Counted from the first letter of the stretch, positions 17,093-26,096 are shown. The stretch is 64,000 nucleotides of DNA from JAJPKK01 sp963747835 (GCA_963747835.1 CAVVGO010000005.1:682001-746000); one strand, 5' to 3'. Notes: a model not told the origin generated them from the letters alone. A program made the numbers and translations.

Positions 17093-18805
17093 TCACGACG
17101 CGGATGGTGCGATCATCATCAGGTGCTCGACGATCGGGCCGAGCGCCAGCGCCGGGAAAAACGTGAGGCCGCCGACGATCAGGATGACGCCGACGACGAG
17201 GCCGATGAACAGTCCGCCGTGGGTCGGGAACGTACCGGCCGAGGCGGGGATCGATTTCTTGGCGGCAAGCGAGCCCGCGATCGCCATCGCCGGGATGATC
17301 ATCCAGAACCGGCCGACAAACATCGCGACACCGCCGGTGAGGTTGTAAAAGAACGTATTGCCGGTCAGGCCCGCGAAAGCCGAGCCGTTGTTGCCGGTCT
17401 GCGACACGTAGGCGTAAAGCACCTCGGTGAAGCCGTGCGGCCCCGGGTTCGCCATCGAGGCCACCGCCGACGGGACCACCACGGCGACCGCGGTCCAGCC
17501 AAGATACATCAGGGGCAGAACCAGGATGGCGAGCATCGCCATCTTGACCTCCTTGGCCTCGATCTTCTTGCCGACATATTCGGGCGTGCGGCCGACCATC
17601 AGGCCGGCGACGAAGATCGCGAGGACGACGAACAGCAGCATGCCGTAAAGGCCCGAGCCGACCCCGCCGATGATGATCTCGCCGAGCTGTATGTTGATAA
17701 GCGGGATCATGCCGCCGAGCGCCGTGAAGGAGTCGAGCATGGCGTTGACGGCGCCGCAGGACGCGGCGGTGGTGACGACAGCGAACAGGGTCGACCCCAC
17801 GATGCCGAAGCGCACCTCCTTGCCCTCCATGTTGCCGCCGGTCAGGCCGAGGGAATCGAGCGCGGTCGTGCCGGAGGCCTCCGCCCAATAGGCCACGACG
17901 ACGCCCGCGATGAACAGCACGCCCATCACGGCAAGGATCGCCCAGCCCTGGCGCTGGTCGCCGACCGCACGGCCGAACACATTGGTGAGCGCCGCCCCGA
18001 GGACAAAGATCGAGATCATCTGCACGAAGTTCGAAAGCGCCGTCGGGTTCTCGAACGGATGGGCAGCGTTGGCATTGAAAAAGCCGCCGCCATTGGTGCC
18101 GAGCATCTTGATGGCGACCTGCGAGGCGACCGGCCCGACCGCGATGGTCTGCTTGGCGCCTTCGAGCGTGGTGGCGTCGACGTACGGGCCGAGCGTCTGC
18201 GGGATACCCTGCCACACCAGGAACAGCGCATAGACAATGCAGATCGGCAGCAGGATGTAGAGGGTGCAGCGGGTGATATCGACCCAGAAATTGCCGACGG
18301 TCTTGACCGAGGCACGGGCAAAGCCGCGGATCAGCGCCATCGCCAACACGATTCCGGTGGCGGCGGAGAGGAAATTCTGGTGCGTCAGGCCGAGCATCTG
18401 CACCAAGTAGGACATGGTGCTTTCGCCGCCGTAGTTCTGCCAGTTGGTGTTGGTGATGAAGCTCACCGCGGTGTTGAACGAGAGATCCTCCGGCACTGCC
18501 GCCAGGTCTGCCGGGTTGAAGTAGGGAACCACCGCCTGCAGCCGCAGCAGCGCGTAGAGAATCGCAAACCCGCCGAGATGAAAGAACAGCATGGCGACCG
18601 TGTAGGTGAGCCAATGCTGCTCGCGCTTGGGATCGACGCCGCCGACCCAATAGAGCGCCGCCTCGACGGGGCGCAGCACCGGGGACAGCACCGTGGGCTC
18701 GCCGTTGAAGACGCGCGCCACGTACCAGCCGAGCGGTTTCGTCAGCGCAACCACGAGGACACAGAAGGCGAGGATTTGAAGCCAGCCGATGACAGTCATG
18801 ATCAT
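17093..18805 (-). CDS. kdpA: KdpA, potassium-translocating subunit
   Basis: The 570-residue polytopic membrane protein is the K+ channel-like subunit, with four repeated pore loops forming the selectivity filter. Recognisable segments are NTNWQNYGGESTMSY, GTNGGGFFNANAAHPFENP, YGMLLFVVLAIFVAG and the late TGNNGSAFAGL pore loop. Two adjacent ATG codons (18805 and 18799) could start it. Neither has a strong ribosome-binding site, which fits coupling to kdpF, whose stop codon is 7 bases upstream. Confidence 0.97.
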   Translation of the reverse strand: MIMTVIGWLQILAFCVLVVALTKPLGWYVARVFNGEPTVLSPVLRPVEAALYWVGGVDPKREQHWLTYTVAMLFFHLGGFAILYALLRLQAVVPYFNPADLAAVPEDLSFNTAVSFITNTNWQNYGGESTMSYLVQMLGLTHQNFLSAATGIVLAMALIRGFARASVKTVGNFWVDITRCTLYILLPICIVYALFLVWQGIPQTLGPYVDATTLEGAKQTIAVGPVASQVAIKMLGTNGGGFFNANAAHPFENPTALSNFVQMISIFVLGAALTNVFGRAVGDQRQGWAILAVMGVLFIAGVVVAYWAEASGTTALDSLGLTGGNMEGKEVRFGIVGSTLFAVVTTAASCGAVNAMLDSFTALGGMIPLINIQLGEIIIGGVGSGLYGMLLFVVLAIFVAGLMVGRTPEYVGKKIEAKEVKMAMLAILVLPLMYLGWTAVAVVVPSAVASMANPGPHGFTEVLYAYVSQTGNNGSAFAGLTGNTFFYNLTGGVAMFVGRFWMIIPAMAIAGSLAAKKSIPASAGTFPTHGGLFIGLVVGVILIVGGLTFFPALALGPIVEHLMMIAPSAS

Positions 18806-18812
18806 ATACCGG

Positions 18813-18902
18813 TTAAAACCGCTCCGGCCGCAGCAGGGCGTAGGTGAGGTAGATCAGAAGCGCCGCGGTCACGATGCCGGCGAGCGAATAGTCGAAGATC
18901 AT
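18813..18902 (-). CDS. kdpF: KdpF small membrane subunit
   Basis: A 29-codon reading frame encodes a single hydrophobic helix (SLAGIVTAALLIYLTYALL) ending RPERF. This is the typical size and sequence of KdpF, which stabilises the KdpABC complex in the inner membrane. It sits directly before kdpA, where KdpF is always found, and 10 bases after a second tiny membrane ORF. It is too short for most gene callers. Confidence 0.9.
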   Translation of the reverse strand: MIFDYSLAGIVTAALLIYLTYALLRPERF

Positions 18903-18912
18903 GGGGTGCCTC

Positions 18913-18996
18913 TCACAGCCGGTCGCAGGCGTAGGCGTAGCCGACCGACAGTGCAAAGAAGCCGAGTGCGATGATCACCATCAGGACGTCCATCAT
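18913..18996 (-). CDS. 27-residue single-helix membrane peptide leading the kdp operon
   Basis: The frame encodes a peptide starting MMDVLMVIIALGFFALSV and ending YAYACDRL: one membrane helix with a short Cys-containing cytoplasmic or periplasmic tail. A good ribosome-binding site (GGAGAG) lies 6-7 bases ahead of the ATG at 18996, and its stop is 10 bases before kdpF. It is distinct from KdpF. The position and translation signals suggest a real, probably unnamed, Kdp accessory peptide; an alternative is a translated leader that sets kdp expression. No function is proven. Confidence 0.7.
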   Translation of the reverse strand: MMDVLMVIIALGFFALSVGYAYACDRL

Positions 18997-19110
18997 GGGA
19001 AACTCTCCATCGGGGCGAATCCGCCGCTCGCGTCTATCGTGCGATCCGGCATGGCGCGGTTTGATATCCATCAACGCCGTCTCGGATGGTGCTTAGGTGG
19101 CATCGCAGCC

Positions 19111-19152
19111 CATAAAATTTCGAGAGGGCACGCGCCTCAACGATATAGGAAT
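19111..19152 (-). promoter_or_regulatory. Candidate kdp promoter sharing an element with the DUF2927 gene promoter
   Basis: On the minus strand, TTGAGG (19141-19136) and TTTATG (19117-19112) are spaced by 18 bases containing CCCTCTCGAAAT. An almost identical block occurs at 22346-22387. Transcription would start about 109 bases before the 27-residue peptide gene. Confidence 0.45.
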
Positions 19153-19774
19153 CTCATAGTGCGGCGCCATCGGTCGCCGGTTTGGCAAATCGCGTGATCG
19201 CAGCCTGCGCCGCCGGCCGGCGGGGGCACAGCGCCGTGCGCCCAAGCGTCAAGCCCTGACGCTTTAAGCAAACGAATTCAGGATGTTGCGCAAGGGAATG
19301 CGGCCTGCATTCAAGCCCGCGCGGCGCCGCATTGAAGGCTATTCCGAAGCGGGCAAGCGGGATTGGCTGGGTCCGTACCCGGATTGGCTCATCGGACGCC
19401 CTTTATGAGATCCCTATGGCCGGACCGCCTTGCGGCTGCCGACAAGAAGACCGCCGCGCTCCTCCGCGACCTTTCCGCGGTCCTTCGATACGGTGCCGGT
19501 GCCACCCTGAGGTTGGCGCGTGTTGCGAACCTCGATCCTGCAACCGATCCGCACCCATGCGCTTGCACAAATAGCATGCGCCTGTAGCGCGTTTTGCCTA
19601 TCGATGGAACACTAGTGCTTGAAAAATAATATAATGGTCGGCAAACATATTAATATGAAGGCGATTTTACAGAATCCACGCTTGGCATCCACGAATATAT
19701 ATTAACATAATATTTTTTCGGCGCATGAACTTGTTGTAACATTGCGGTGGACATCAATTTTTGGATTTTCGGCC
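19153..19774. other. Intergenic region between kdp operon and response regulator
   Basis: No credible gene is seen. The last 160 bases before the response regulator are strongly AT-rich, with runs such as AAAAATAATATAATGG (about 19624) and ATATATTAACATAATATTTTTT (about 19696), consistent with a promoter or a binding site for a nucleoid protein. Confidence 0.5.
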
Positions 19775-20380
19775 GTGTTGGATGCTCGCAGGAAAATTCT
19801 CTGCATCGAAGACGATCGCGACACCGCGGATTTGATTGTCGAGGAGCTGTTCGATCGCGGCTATGAGGTGGCTGTCGCCTATGACGGCCGCGACGGGCTT
19901 TCCGCAATCCTGAGAACCGAGCCGGACTTGGTGCTATCCGACATCAGCATGCCGGTCACGTCCGGTTTCGAGATTCTTGAGCGGTTGACGGCGGTGGCGC
20001 CGCGGTATCGCGACATGCCGTTCGTGTTTCTGACCGCGCTGACGGACCGGCAGATCGAACTCAAGGCGCGGCAGCTCGGCGCCGACGACTTCGTCACCAA
20101 GCCGATCGATTTCGACTTGTTGGATACCATCATCGGCGCCCGTCTGGCCGGCGTTGCCCGCAACGGGATGTGGCGCAAGCTGGTCGATATGAGCGACCGC
20201 GAGGTGGAAACGCTGACCTGGGCGGCGCGCGGCAAGACCTCGGCGGAGATCGCGCTCATCCTCGGCCTCTCCAAACGCACCGTCGACTTTCACATCGACA
20301 ACGCCCGGCTCAAGCTTGGCGCGACCACGCGAATCGAGGCCGCCATCAAGGCGGCCACCGGCCGCCTGATCCACCCCTAG
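19775..20380 (+). CDS. Response regulator with LuxR-type DNA-binding domain
   Basis: This NarL/FixJ-like protein has a receiver domain (residues about 5-120) with the acidic pair IEDDRD, phospho-acceptor Asp in LVLSDISMPVTSG, Thr in VFLTALTD and Lys in DDFVTKPID. The LuxR-type helix-turn-helix (about 135-200) contains LSDRE-like MSDREVETLTWAARGKTSAEIA and LSKRTVDFHIDNARLKLGA. The GTG at 19775 is preferred because it places the receiver at the N-terminus; an in-frame TTG at 19742 would add 11 residues. No cognate histidine kinase is adjacent, so it is an orphan in this window. Targets are unknown. Confidence 0.88.
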   Translation: MLDARRKILCIEDDRDTADLIVEELFDRGYEVAVAYDGRDGLSAILRTEPDLVLSDISMPVTSGFEILERLTAVAPRYRDMPFVFLTALTDRQIELKARQLGADDFVTKPIDFDLLDTIIGARLAGVARNGMWRKLVDMSDREVETLTWAARGKTSAEIALILGLSKRTVDFHIDNARLKLGATTRIEAAIKAATGRLIHP

Positions 20381-20877
20381 ACGCGGGTTGAAGGGCTCGA
20401 GGCCTTTCGCCGTTCCGCCGCTGCGCTGCAACGACGCGGCGGCGCGCCGCGGCCTTCAAAAGGCCATTTGGTTTGCCCGAACGGCCGTTGTGACGGCCCA
20501 CTTTGGGTTCGCCTGCATATCGCCGGACACTTGCGGGCGCTCGCCAATTCGCCTTCGAGACGGCGAGGTTAGGCGCCCGCGGGAGCAGCGGTGCCAGCCG
20601 CGCTGCGACGTCGTCTCGCCGTCTTTCCGGCGATGCGCTGGCCGGCCGCCACTGCCGGGATGCGCAACGGTGCATTGCGATAGCGCAGTCGCGGCGAGCC
20701 TTGGGCGAAATCGCGGCAGAGTGCGCGCATGCTTATATGTTCAGCAAATACGCGGAGTTTTGCACAATCCACTTGCCGAATTGAAAGATCGCGCCCATAT
20801 TCTAAACTGGAATGCTGGTGTTAGCGGACGCGCACCGGCGAGGTTTCAAGATCAAGAATAACCAAATGGAGAGAACG
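20381..20877. other. Intergenic region with no supported gene
   Basis: A GC-rich stretch of about 500 bases follows the response regulator. Long open frames on both strands lack ribosome-binding sites and recognisable protein features. The region just before 20878 contains a GGAGAG ribosome-binding site for the small secreted protein. Confidence 0.5.
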
Positions 20878-21084
20878 ATGCTCAAGGGTATCATCATGAC
20901 CACCGCCGCGATCGCGGTCATTGCCGCCGGCTCGCTTGCATCTGTAGGCGCCCTGGCTTCGACGGTCGCCAAGCATCATAAGGCGAACCACCGGCACGTG
21001 ACACAGCAGGCCAGCGACATCACCAGCTTTTCGTCATCGTCGGCGGGGCTGCATGTCGGTGTCAATCATCCGCCGAAAAAGTGA
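20878..21084 (+). CDS. Small secreted protein of unknown function
   Basis: The 68-residue product has an evident signal peptide (MLKGIIMTTAAIAVIAAGSL, cleavage near ALA-STV). A short mature region rich in His, Lys and Ser follows (KHHKANHRHV, then a Ser run), ending HPPKK. The ATG at 20878 is preceded by GGAGAG, which decides this start over upstream in-frame ATGs. It is probably periplasmic. The His-rich stretch could bind metal, but nothing else supports that. A terminator follows about 85 bases downstream. Confidence 0.7.
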   Translation: MLKGIIMTTAAIAVIAAGSLASVGALASTVAKHHKANHRHVTQQASDITSFSSSSAGLHVGVNHPPKK

Positions 21085-21169
21085 GCGCGCCGACGTCGGC
21101 CGGCAATCCGCGCCGGCGTGGGTAGTAGCGCTCATTGACCGTGGCGGTTTAACGTCACGGCGCCTGAAC

Positions 21170-21212
21170 GGGCGGTGTCCGTCTCCAACGAGGCGGTGCC
21201 GCCCTTTTTTTT
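21170..21212 (+). terminator. Rho-independent terminator after small secreted protein gene
   Basis: GGGCGG (21170-21175) pairs with CCGCCC (21199-21204), followed by eight T residues. Confidence 0.75.
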
Positions 21213-21300
21213 CATATCGTTCTCAAGCGTCTGACGTGCCCGCAACCGAACGGCTGCGCTTTCGTTTGCGCGTCCCTGGCGGGGTCCCGGTGAAACGATG

Positions 21301-22179
21301 CTAATCCAGGGCTGCCGCCGCCGGTTCGAACGGCCCGCAATCGCAGGCGGCGCCGTCAGATCCACCGGTCTCGCCATTGCGCGCTTGCTCGCGCGGGAGC
21401 GAATTCGCGCGGGAAACCCACGCCCGTACGGTCGGTAAAACCTCGGGCAAAAGCGCGTCGACCTCCTGCCGCGTCATGCCGGCTTTGACCCGCGGATCGT
21501 AGAGAATGTTGAGAAGATACTGATCGTAGATATCGAAGAAACCCATCTGGACGTCGTCATTGAACATGGTCCAGGGGATAGAGCGGTCGTCATTAATCGG
21601 GCCGAGGGCCTGCAGCAACTCTTCGTAGGCGCAATCGAAAAATCCAAATTCACCGCCGTCGGCGGTGAGGATGACCTCGGCGCGGCGGATGTGGTGCTCG
21701 GGATCCTCAGCGAATCCGGACAGGCACTGCGGGGCGAGCCGCCGTTCGATCTCGTTCGCGCGCTCACGGCCGTAGCGCATGCGCATGGTGCGGACGAGTT
21801 CGCCGCGGTCGCGCACCAGGGTAACGACGATATTGGCCGCCTTGCGGTCCTCGGTCATTGCGATATCGAGGTGCGCCACGTGGCTGCGGATGTCCGAGAT
21901 CACCGCCGCGAGGTCGGATCGCCGGACGGCGCCGATGCGATTGTCGAGGAAGACCCGCGCCGGCCCGCCGAATTTTCGGACCCGGTCGGCGCCGCCGGCG
22001 AGTTGCATCTCTGCGCCGAACGCGATCTTGAAGAATCCGTCGACGATCTCGGAATTGGTGAATACAGTGCGCTCGGCGCTGCGCCTTGCCGTGATATCGC
22101 CATTCTCGGCGCGCGCCGTTAGGCCGGCCATCAATACAGCAGCGAGCAGCGCGAATACGAACGAGGCTGCCGCTGTCAT
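21301..22179 (-). CDS. Secreted DUF2927-domain protein
   Basis: From the ATG at 22179 the 292-residue product starts with a signal peptide (MTAAASFVFALLAAVLMAG to TARA). It continues into a DUF2927 domain: VDGFFKIAFGAEMQLAGG, VRKFGGPARVFLD, a HxxHLDIAMTED segment, CLSGFAEDPEH and a C-terminal IYDQYLLNILYDPRVKAGMT. Proteins of this family are periplasmic or lipid-anchored and uncharacterised; a metalloprotease-like fold has been suggested for related families. Upstream in-frame ATGs would bury the signal peptide. Its promoter region shares a 50-base element with the kdp promoter. Confidence 0.8.
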   Translation of the reverse strand: MTAAASFVFALLAAVLMAGLTARAENGDITARRSAERTVFTNSEIVDGFFKIAFGAEMQLAGGADRVRKFGGPARVFLDNRIGAVRRSDLAAVISDIRSHVAHLDIAMTEDRKAANIVVTLVRDRGELVRTMRMRYGRERANEIERRLAPQCLSGFAEDPEHHIRRAEVILTADGGEFGFFDCAYEELLQALGPINDDRSIPWTMFNDDVQMGFFDIYDQYLLNILYDPRVKAGMTRQEVDALLPEVLPTVRAWVSRANSLPREQARNGETGGSDGAACDCGPFEPAAAALD

Positions 22180-22345
22180 GGTCGCGCGGCGTTCGCCCGG
22201 CGACGTCGGAAGTCCGCGGCCTGACGCTGTTTTCGGTATACGGATGGAATGTCTCAAAACCTGCTCCCGGCCTACGCGTTCGGACCTGTTGGCGGGCAAG
22301 GGACGTGCCATCGGCTCGCCCGCGACGTCAACATCGACTTTGGGC

Positions 22346-22387
22346 CATAGGATTTCGAGAGGGATGGCAATGCAATCGTATAGGAAC
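22346..22387 (-). promoter_or_regulatory. Candidate promoter of DUF2927 gene, matching the kdp promoter element
   Basis: On the minus strand, TTGCAT (22375-22370) and CCTATG (22351-22346) are spaced by 18 bases that include CCCTCTCGAAAT, as at 19111-19152. Transcription would begin about 160 bases ahead of the DUF2927 gene. Confidence 0.45.
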
Positions 22388-22711
22388 GGCGGCTATAGTT
22401 AGTGGCGCTTTATCGCGTTTCGAGGGCTTATGTTTGATCGCAATTGCAAGGGCGCATTTGGTGGTTGCGTCTGCTGCTGCCGGACCTGGGTTGTCCTGAG
22501 GGCCTGCATTTAATTCTCGCACGACAGCAGGCAGTTGGCGTGCATTCATGCAGAAGGCTTTATCGCGCCACATAAAGATATTAAAAAAATATGTAACCCA
22601 AGGTTAACTGATATGGATTTTATCGTTAATGATATCCGACACTGCTGATACTGGGTGAACGGCAACGGACAGGGGGGCACTGTCCGTGTAAACGGGGGTT
22701 GGGGCTGCGGC
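22388..22711. other. Divergent intergenic region before outer membrane barrel gene
   Basis: No gene is seen. It contains an AT-rich motif ATATTAAAAAAATATG followed by GGTTAAC (22579-22608), of the kind also found ahead of the porin genes, and a G-rich leader (GGGGGTTGGGGC) just before the start at 22712. Confidence 0.5.
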
Positions 22712-23518
22712 ATGACAATTTTTGGAATTCGAGGATTCTCGCGCGAGGCGCAGCTTACCTTGGCTGCCGTGGGATTTGCTTTCACGGGCCTGGCCGGGTC
22801 GGCCATCGCCGCGGACTTGCCGACCAAAGCTCCGGCACCTTACGCGCCTTACAATTGGTCGGGGTGTTACGTCGGCGGATTCTTCGGCTTCGGCACCGCC
22901 AACAACTGGCAAACGACGGATCTGAACGGCTTCAATCCCGGCGCTGTGAACCCTTGGCAATACAGCTTGGACAGCTCGCCCACCGGCGGTGGCTATGTAG
23001 GGTGCAACTGGCAGCCGACACCCGGCGGTGGGTTCGTTCTGGGCGTTGATGCCGAAGGTGGTTACCTCAAGCTGAACACTTCCCAAGGGCAGCAATTGAC
23101 GGTTGGCGGCCTCGGCGCCTTCAACGTGGTCGACAGTTCGAAGATCGGTTCGGGTTACGGGCTGGTTGCGGGCCGTGTGGGCTGGGTTTTCCTGGAGAAG
23201 ATCCACGTTTACGGCAAGGTGGGCGTTGCGTTCTATGACGACACGTCCAAGATCAGCAACTTCACCATCGCGGGCGCGCCGACAATTGCCACGGCAAGCA
23301 AGTCGCAGACGCCGTTGGCGTTTGGTGTTGGCGCGGAATATCCGCTGACCGAACATTGGATCGGCAAGGCCGAATATCTGGTGTTCGAGAACGGCAGCAA
23401 CTACACCCTCAGCACGGTGGCGGTCGGACTTGGGGGCGGGCCCGCCAGGACTTTCAGTTGGACTGAAAATCCGGCGCAGGTGCAGACCTTCAAGCTTGGT
23501 GCGGCCTATAAATTCTGA
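22712..23518 (+). CDS. Outer membrane beta-barrel protein, Omp25/Omp31-like
   Basis: The 268-residue product has a signal peptide of about 33 residues (FSREAQLTLAAVGFAFTGLA to AIAA) and the mature start DLPTKAPAPYAPYNWSG typical of rhizobial Omp25/31 (RopB-like) porins. An eight-strand barrel with WSGCYVGGFFGFGTANNW, GRVGWVFLEKIHVYGKVGVAFYDD and LTEHWIGKAEYLVFENG follows, ending FKLGAAYKF with the terminal Phe. It sits in the outer membrane as a small structural barrel. The ATG at 22712 is chosen over an upstream start because it begins the signal peptide. A strong terminator follows. Confidence 0.88.
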   Translation: MTIFGIRGFSREAQLTLAAVGFAFTGLAGSAIAADLPTKAPAPYAPYNWSGCYVGGFFGFGTANNWQTTDLNGFNPGAVNPWQYSLDSSPTGGGYVGCNWQPTPGGGFVLGVDAEGGYLKLNTSQGQQLTVGGLGAFNVVDSSKIGSGYGLVAGRVGWVFLEKIHVYGKVGVAFYDDTSKISNFTIAGAPTIATASKSQTPLAFGVGAEYPLTEHWIGKAEYLVFENGSNYTLSTVAVGLGGGPARTFSWTENPAQVQTFKLGAAYKF

Positions 23519-23577
23519 TCGGCGCGGGCTCGCGGACCGGCTCAACAAAATCAGTTTTCTTACTTTTCGGTGCAACG

Positions 23578-23612
23578 AACCCCGGCCAAGTGCCGGGGTT
23601 TTGTTTTTTATG
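23578..23612 (+). terminator. Rho-independent terminator of outer membrane barrel gene
   Basis: AACCCCGG (23578-23585) pairs with CCGGGGTT (23593-23600) around a 7-base loop, followed by TTTTGTTTTTT. Confidence 0.9.
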
Positions 23613-24189
23613 CACGCGGTGCTCTTCGCGTGTGGTTTCAGCCCCGAATCGGGCGCGTCGGCACGTCCGCTGCGCCACGTGCGCCTCGACCCGGGGGGTC
23701 TCCAAATGAGCGCCGGATATTGCGACGGCGGCGTCATCCGTTGCCGAGAAACTGCCTGAGCGACCGGCCTCGTCGAATCGCGTCGGTATTCAGCGCCGCT
23801 AAACCCCGTAAGAAACGAGCACCGAAACTACCAGATTGGCAGGTTCGGGGCGGCAAATCGCGCCGCCGCGTCGGCGCCGCACATAGTATACGGGGCGAAG
23901 CCGCGTATAGAAAAAATTGTGTCTGGTGCCAAGGGCTTGCATGTATTTCACGCAAGGCAATATGCAGCTGCCGAAGTTTTATCCAAAGCATCAAAAATTC
24001 GCTAAAAAATATATTTTAAAAATACGAGAAAAGCGCACTGAGCCCCACAAATCATCTATATTTTAAAAATAAGTTATGGTTAAGTTTGGGTAGCGATTTT
24101 GTGAGGCTGGGTCACGAGATCGCTGGAGTTATGAGGGTTGCGGACAGGATGCCGGGGGGTATCCGCGCATTACTGGGTTGGGGCAGGGC
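23613..24189. other. Intergenic region upstream of first BBP2 porin
   Basis: No gene is supported. The proximal half becomes AT-rich and has two copies of a TATATTTTAAAAATA motif (about 24009-24024 and 24057-24072), the second followed by TTATGGTTAAG. A G-rich segment (GGGTTGGGGCAGGGC) serves as ribosome-binding region for the ATG at 24190. Confidence 0.5.
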
Positions 24190-25872
24190 ATGCGAAAAAT
24201 TGGACTGATCGGTTTGGCGTTGGCAGCGCCGAGCGGGCTTGCGGCTGTGAGTTCGGCGCAGGCGGCGGATGCATCTACTTACGCCAAGGCACCAGTGAAC
24301 TGCAAAGCACCGGATGCGCCGTACAAGAAATACGACTGTCTTGACGCCTATCTGGGCGACGGATTTTTCGAGCGGCTCGCCAACTATTATCGGCTTGAAT
24401 GGGGCCACGAGGTGGCACCGGCCGATCCGAAGGCGCTGCCGTCCCGCCGCGACGGTTGGCCCGCAACACCGCAATCGACGCCGCCGATGCCGTTCAGCGA
24501 GTGGCCCTATGGCGGCTCGACGTCGATCGGCGTGACCCGTCCGAATGCCGTCGATAGTCCCTTGATGGTGGCGTTGGCCAACACGGGGGTCGGAAAGTGG
24601 ATGAACGATACCAACATCCAGGTCTATGGATGGGTGAACCCCGGCGCCAACATCAGCACCGACACAACAAAACCCGGCGGAAACTTTCCGGCCGCCTACA
24701 TGTATACGCCCAACACCGTAACGCTCGATCAGGCGGTCGTGTATGTCGAGCGCGTCCCCGACACGGTGCAGACGGACCACATCGACTGGGGCTTCCGGAT
24801 GTCCGCGATCTACGGTGAAAACTATCGCTACACGACGAGCTATGGCGTCGCGAGCGACCAGCTGCTCGGTCACAACCTGGTCAACGGCTATGACTTTCCC
24901 ATGGTGTGGGGCGAACTTTTCATCCCGCAAATCGCGCAAGGCATGCTGGTGCGGTTGGGGCGCTTCATTTCGATCCCGGACACCGAGGCACAGCTCGCAC
25001 CTAACAACTACATGTATTCGCACTCGATGACTTACGCGTATGACAACTACACCAACCAGGGCCTGATCACCACGACGGCATTGACCAAGAACTGGTTCTT
25101 CACGCTGGGCATGGTCATGGGCACCGACACGGCGCCATGGCACTTCGGCGAGACGACTCCCAATCCGTTCCCGAATCCGGTTTACCCGGGCAGTACGATG
25201 CTTAAGGATCCGGGCGCGAAGCCGTCCCTCACCACCGGCATCCGCTGGCAGAGCAACAGCGGCTATGACACCATCTACCTCGTTGCCGACGGCATCAACA
25301 CTGGCGTGTGGGGATACAACAACCTCCAGTGGCTCGGCGGCACTTATTATCACAAGTTCAATGAGCAGTGGCACATCACGTTTGAAACCTACACGCTCAG
25401 CGAACGAAACGTGCTGAACAATACCAATCCGTTTGTCGTGGGCAGCATCATTCCGAATGGCGGGTTTCCGTTCAATGTCGCGAACGGGTTCAACTTCAAT
25501 GCTCCGAACACGGCGGTTTGCGCCAGCCCGAATATGCTCACCTGTACGGCCCGTGACTTCACCGCGCTATCCTATCTGAACTACAAGTTCACGCCGATGG
25601 ATAACCTGTCGTTCCGTCTCGAGTACTTCGATGACATGCAGGGTCAACGGACGACGGTGAAGACACGTTATGTCAACCCGGCCATCGGGTGGCAGCATTG
25701 GTTCTCGCCGCAGGTCGAGATCCGGCCGGAGGTCGCCTATTATCGGTCGCTCGATGCGAATGCCTTCAATGGGAACTTCAATGCCGCACCTAATGCGGTT
25801 GGCGGCGCCGTCATCGTTCCAACCCGCAACTACGCCCTTATCGGCTCGATGGATCTGATCTGGCACTTCTGA
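24190..25872 (+). CDS. BBP2-type outer membrane porin, copy A
   Basis: The 560-residue product has a 25-residue signal peptide (MRKIGLIGLALAAPSG to SAQA). A large outer membrane barrel resembles the putative beta-barrel porin-2 (OmpL-like) family. Shared blocks include DAPYKKYDCLDAYLGDGFF, NYYRLEWGHE, WPYGGSTSIGVTRP, DHIDWGFRMSAIYGENYRYT, LVRLGRFISIPDTEAQLAPN and NPFPNPVYPG. It ends MDLIWHF, with the terminal Phe recognised by BAM. It is the first of three tandem paralogues. The substrate is unknown. The start is the ATG right after a GGGGCAGG ribosome-binding site. Confidence 0.88.
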   Translation: MRKIGLIGLALAAPSGLAAVSSAQAADASTYAKAPVNCKAPDAPYKKYDCLDAYLGDGFFERLANYYRLEWGHEVAPADPKALPSRRDGWPATPQSTPPMPFSEWPYGGSTSIGVTRPNAVDSPLMVALANTGVGKWMNDTNIQVYGWVNPGANISTDTTKPGGNFPAAYMYTPNTVTLDQAVVYVERVPDTVQTDHIDWGFRMSAIYGENYRYTTSYGVASDQLLGHNLVNGYDFPMVWGELFIPQIAQGMLVRLGRFISIPDTEAQLAPNNYMYSHSMTYAYDNYTNQGLITTTALTKNWFFTLGMVMGTDTAPWHFGETTPNPFPNPVYPGSTMLKDPGAKPSLTTGIRWQSNSGYDTIYLVADGINTGVWGYNNLQWLGGTYYHKFNEQWHITFETYTLSERNVLNNTNPFVVGSIIPNGGFPFNVANGFNFNAPNTAVCASPNMLTCTARDFTALSYLNYKFTPMDNLSFRLEYFDDMQGQRTTVKTRYVNPAIGWQHWFSPQVEIRPEVAYYRSLDANAFNGNFNAAPNAVGGAVIVPTRNYALIGSMDLIWHF

Positions 25873-25920
25873 TCGGATCGACGGCGCACGAACGCGCCAG
25901 CCTTGCGGTTCAAACCTTCG

Positions 25921-25957
25921 CGCCGGCTTTGTTCATGGCGAATGGAGCCGGCGTTTT
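25921..25957 (+). terminator. Terminator between porin copies A and B
   Basis: CGCCGGCT (25921-25928) pairs with AGCCGGCG (25946-25953), followed by TTTT. This implies that copy B has its own promoter. Confidence 0.65.
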
Positions 25958-26096
25958 CGTGGCCGGAGGTGCGGGATTCGTGATCGATGTTTGCGCGTGT
26001 GTCGGTTGCCGACCGTTGGTCTCTCCCTGGGTGGCGCGCGCCGCAACACGCGCCGATCCGGTCTGAGTAGCGCGCGACGGGGGCACGGCGGCAGTG

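Noticed and set aside
20388..20861. A 157-codon frame between the response regulator and the small secreted protein
   Set aside because: No ribosome-binding site, random-like Arg/Cys-rich sequence and overlap with the real small gene's start region.
24057..24083. CtrA binding site (TTAA-N7-TTAA) in the AT-rich motif
   Set aside because: The TTAA halves are 13-19 bases apart in the copies examined, not 7.
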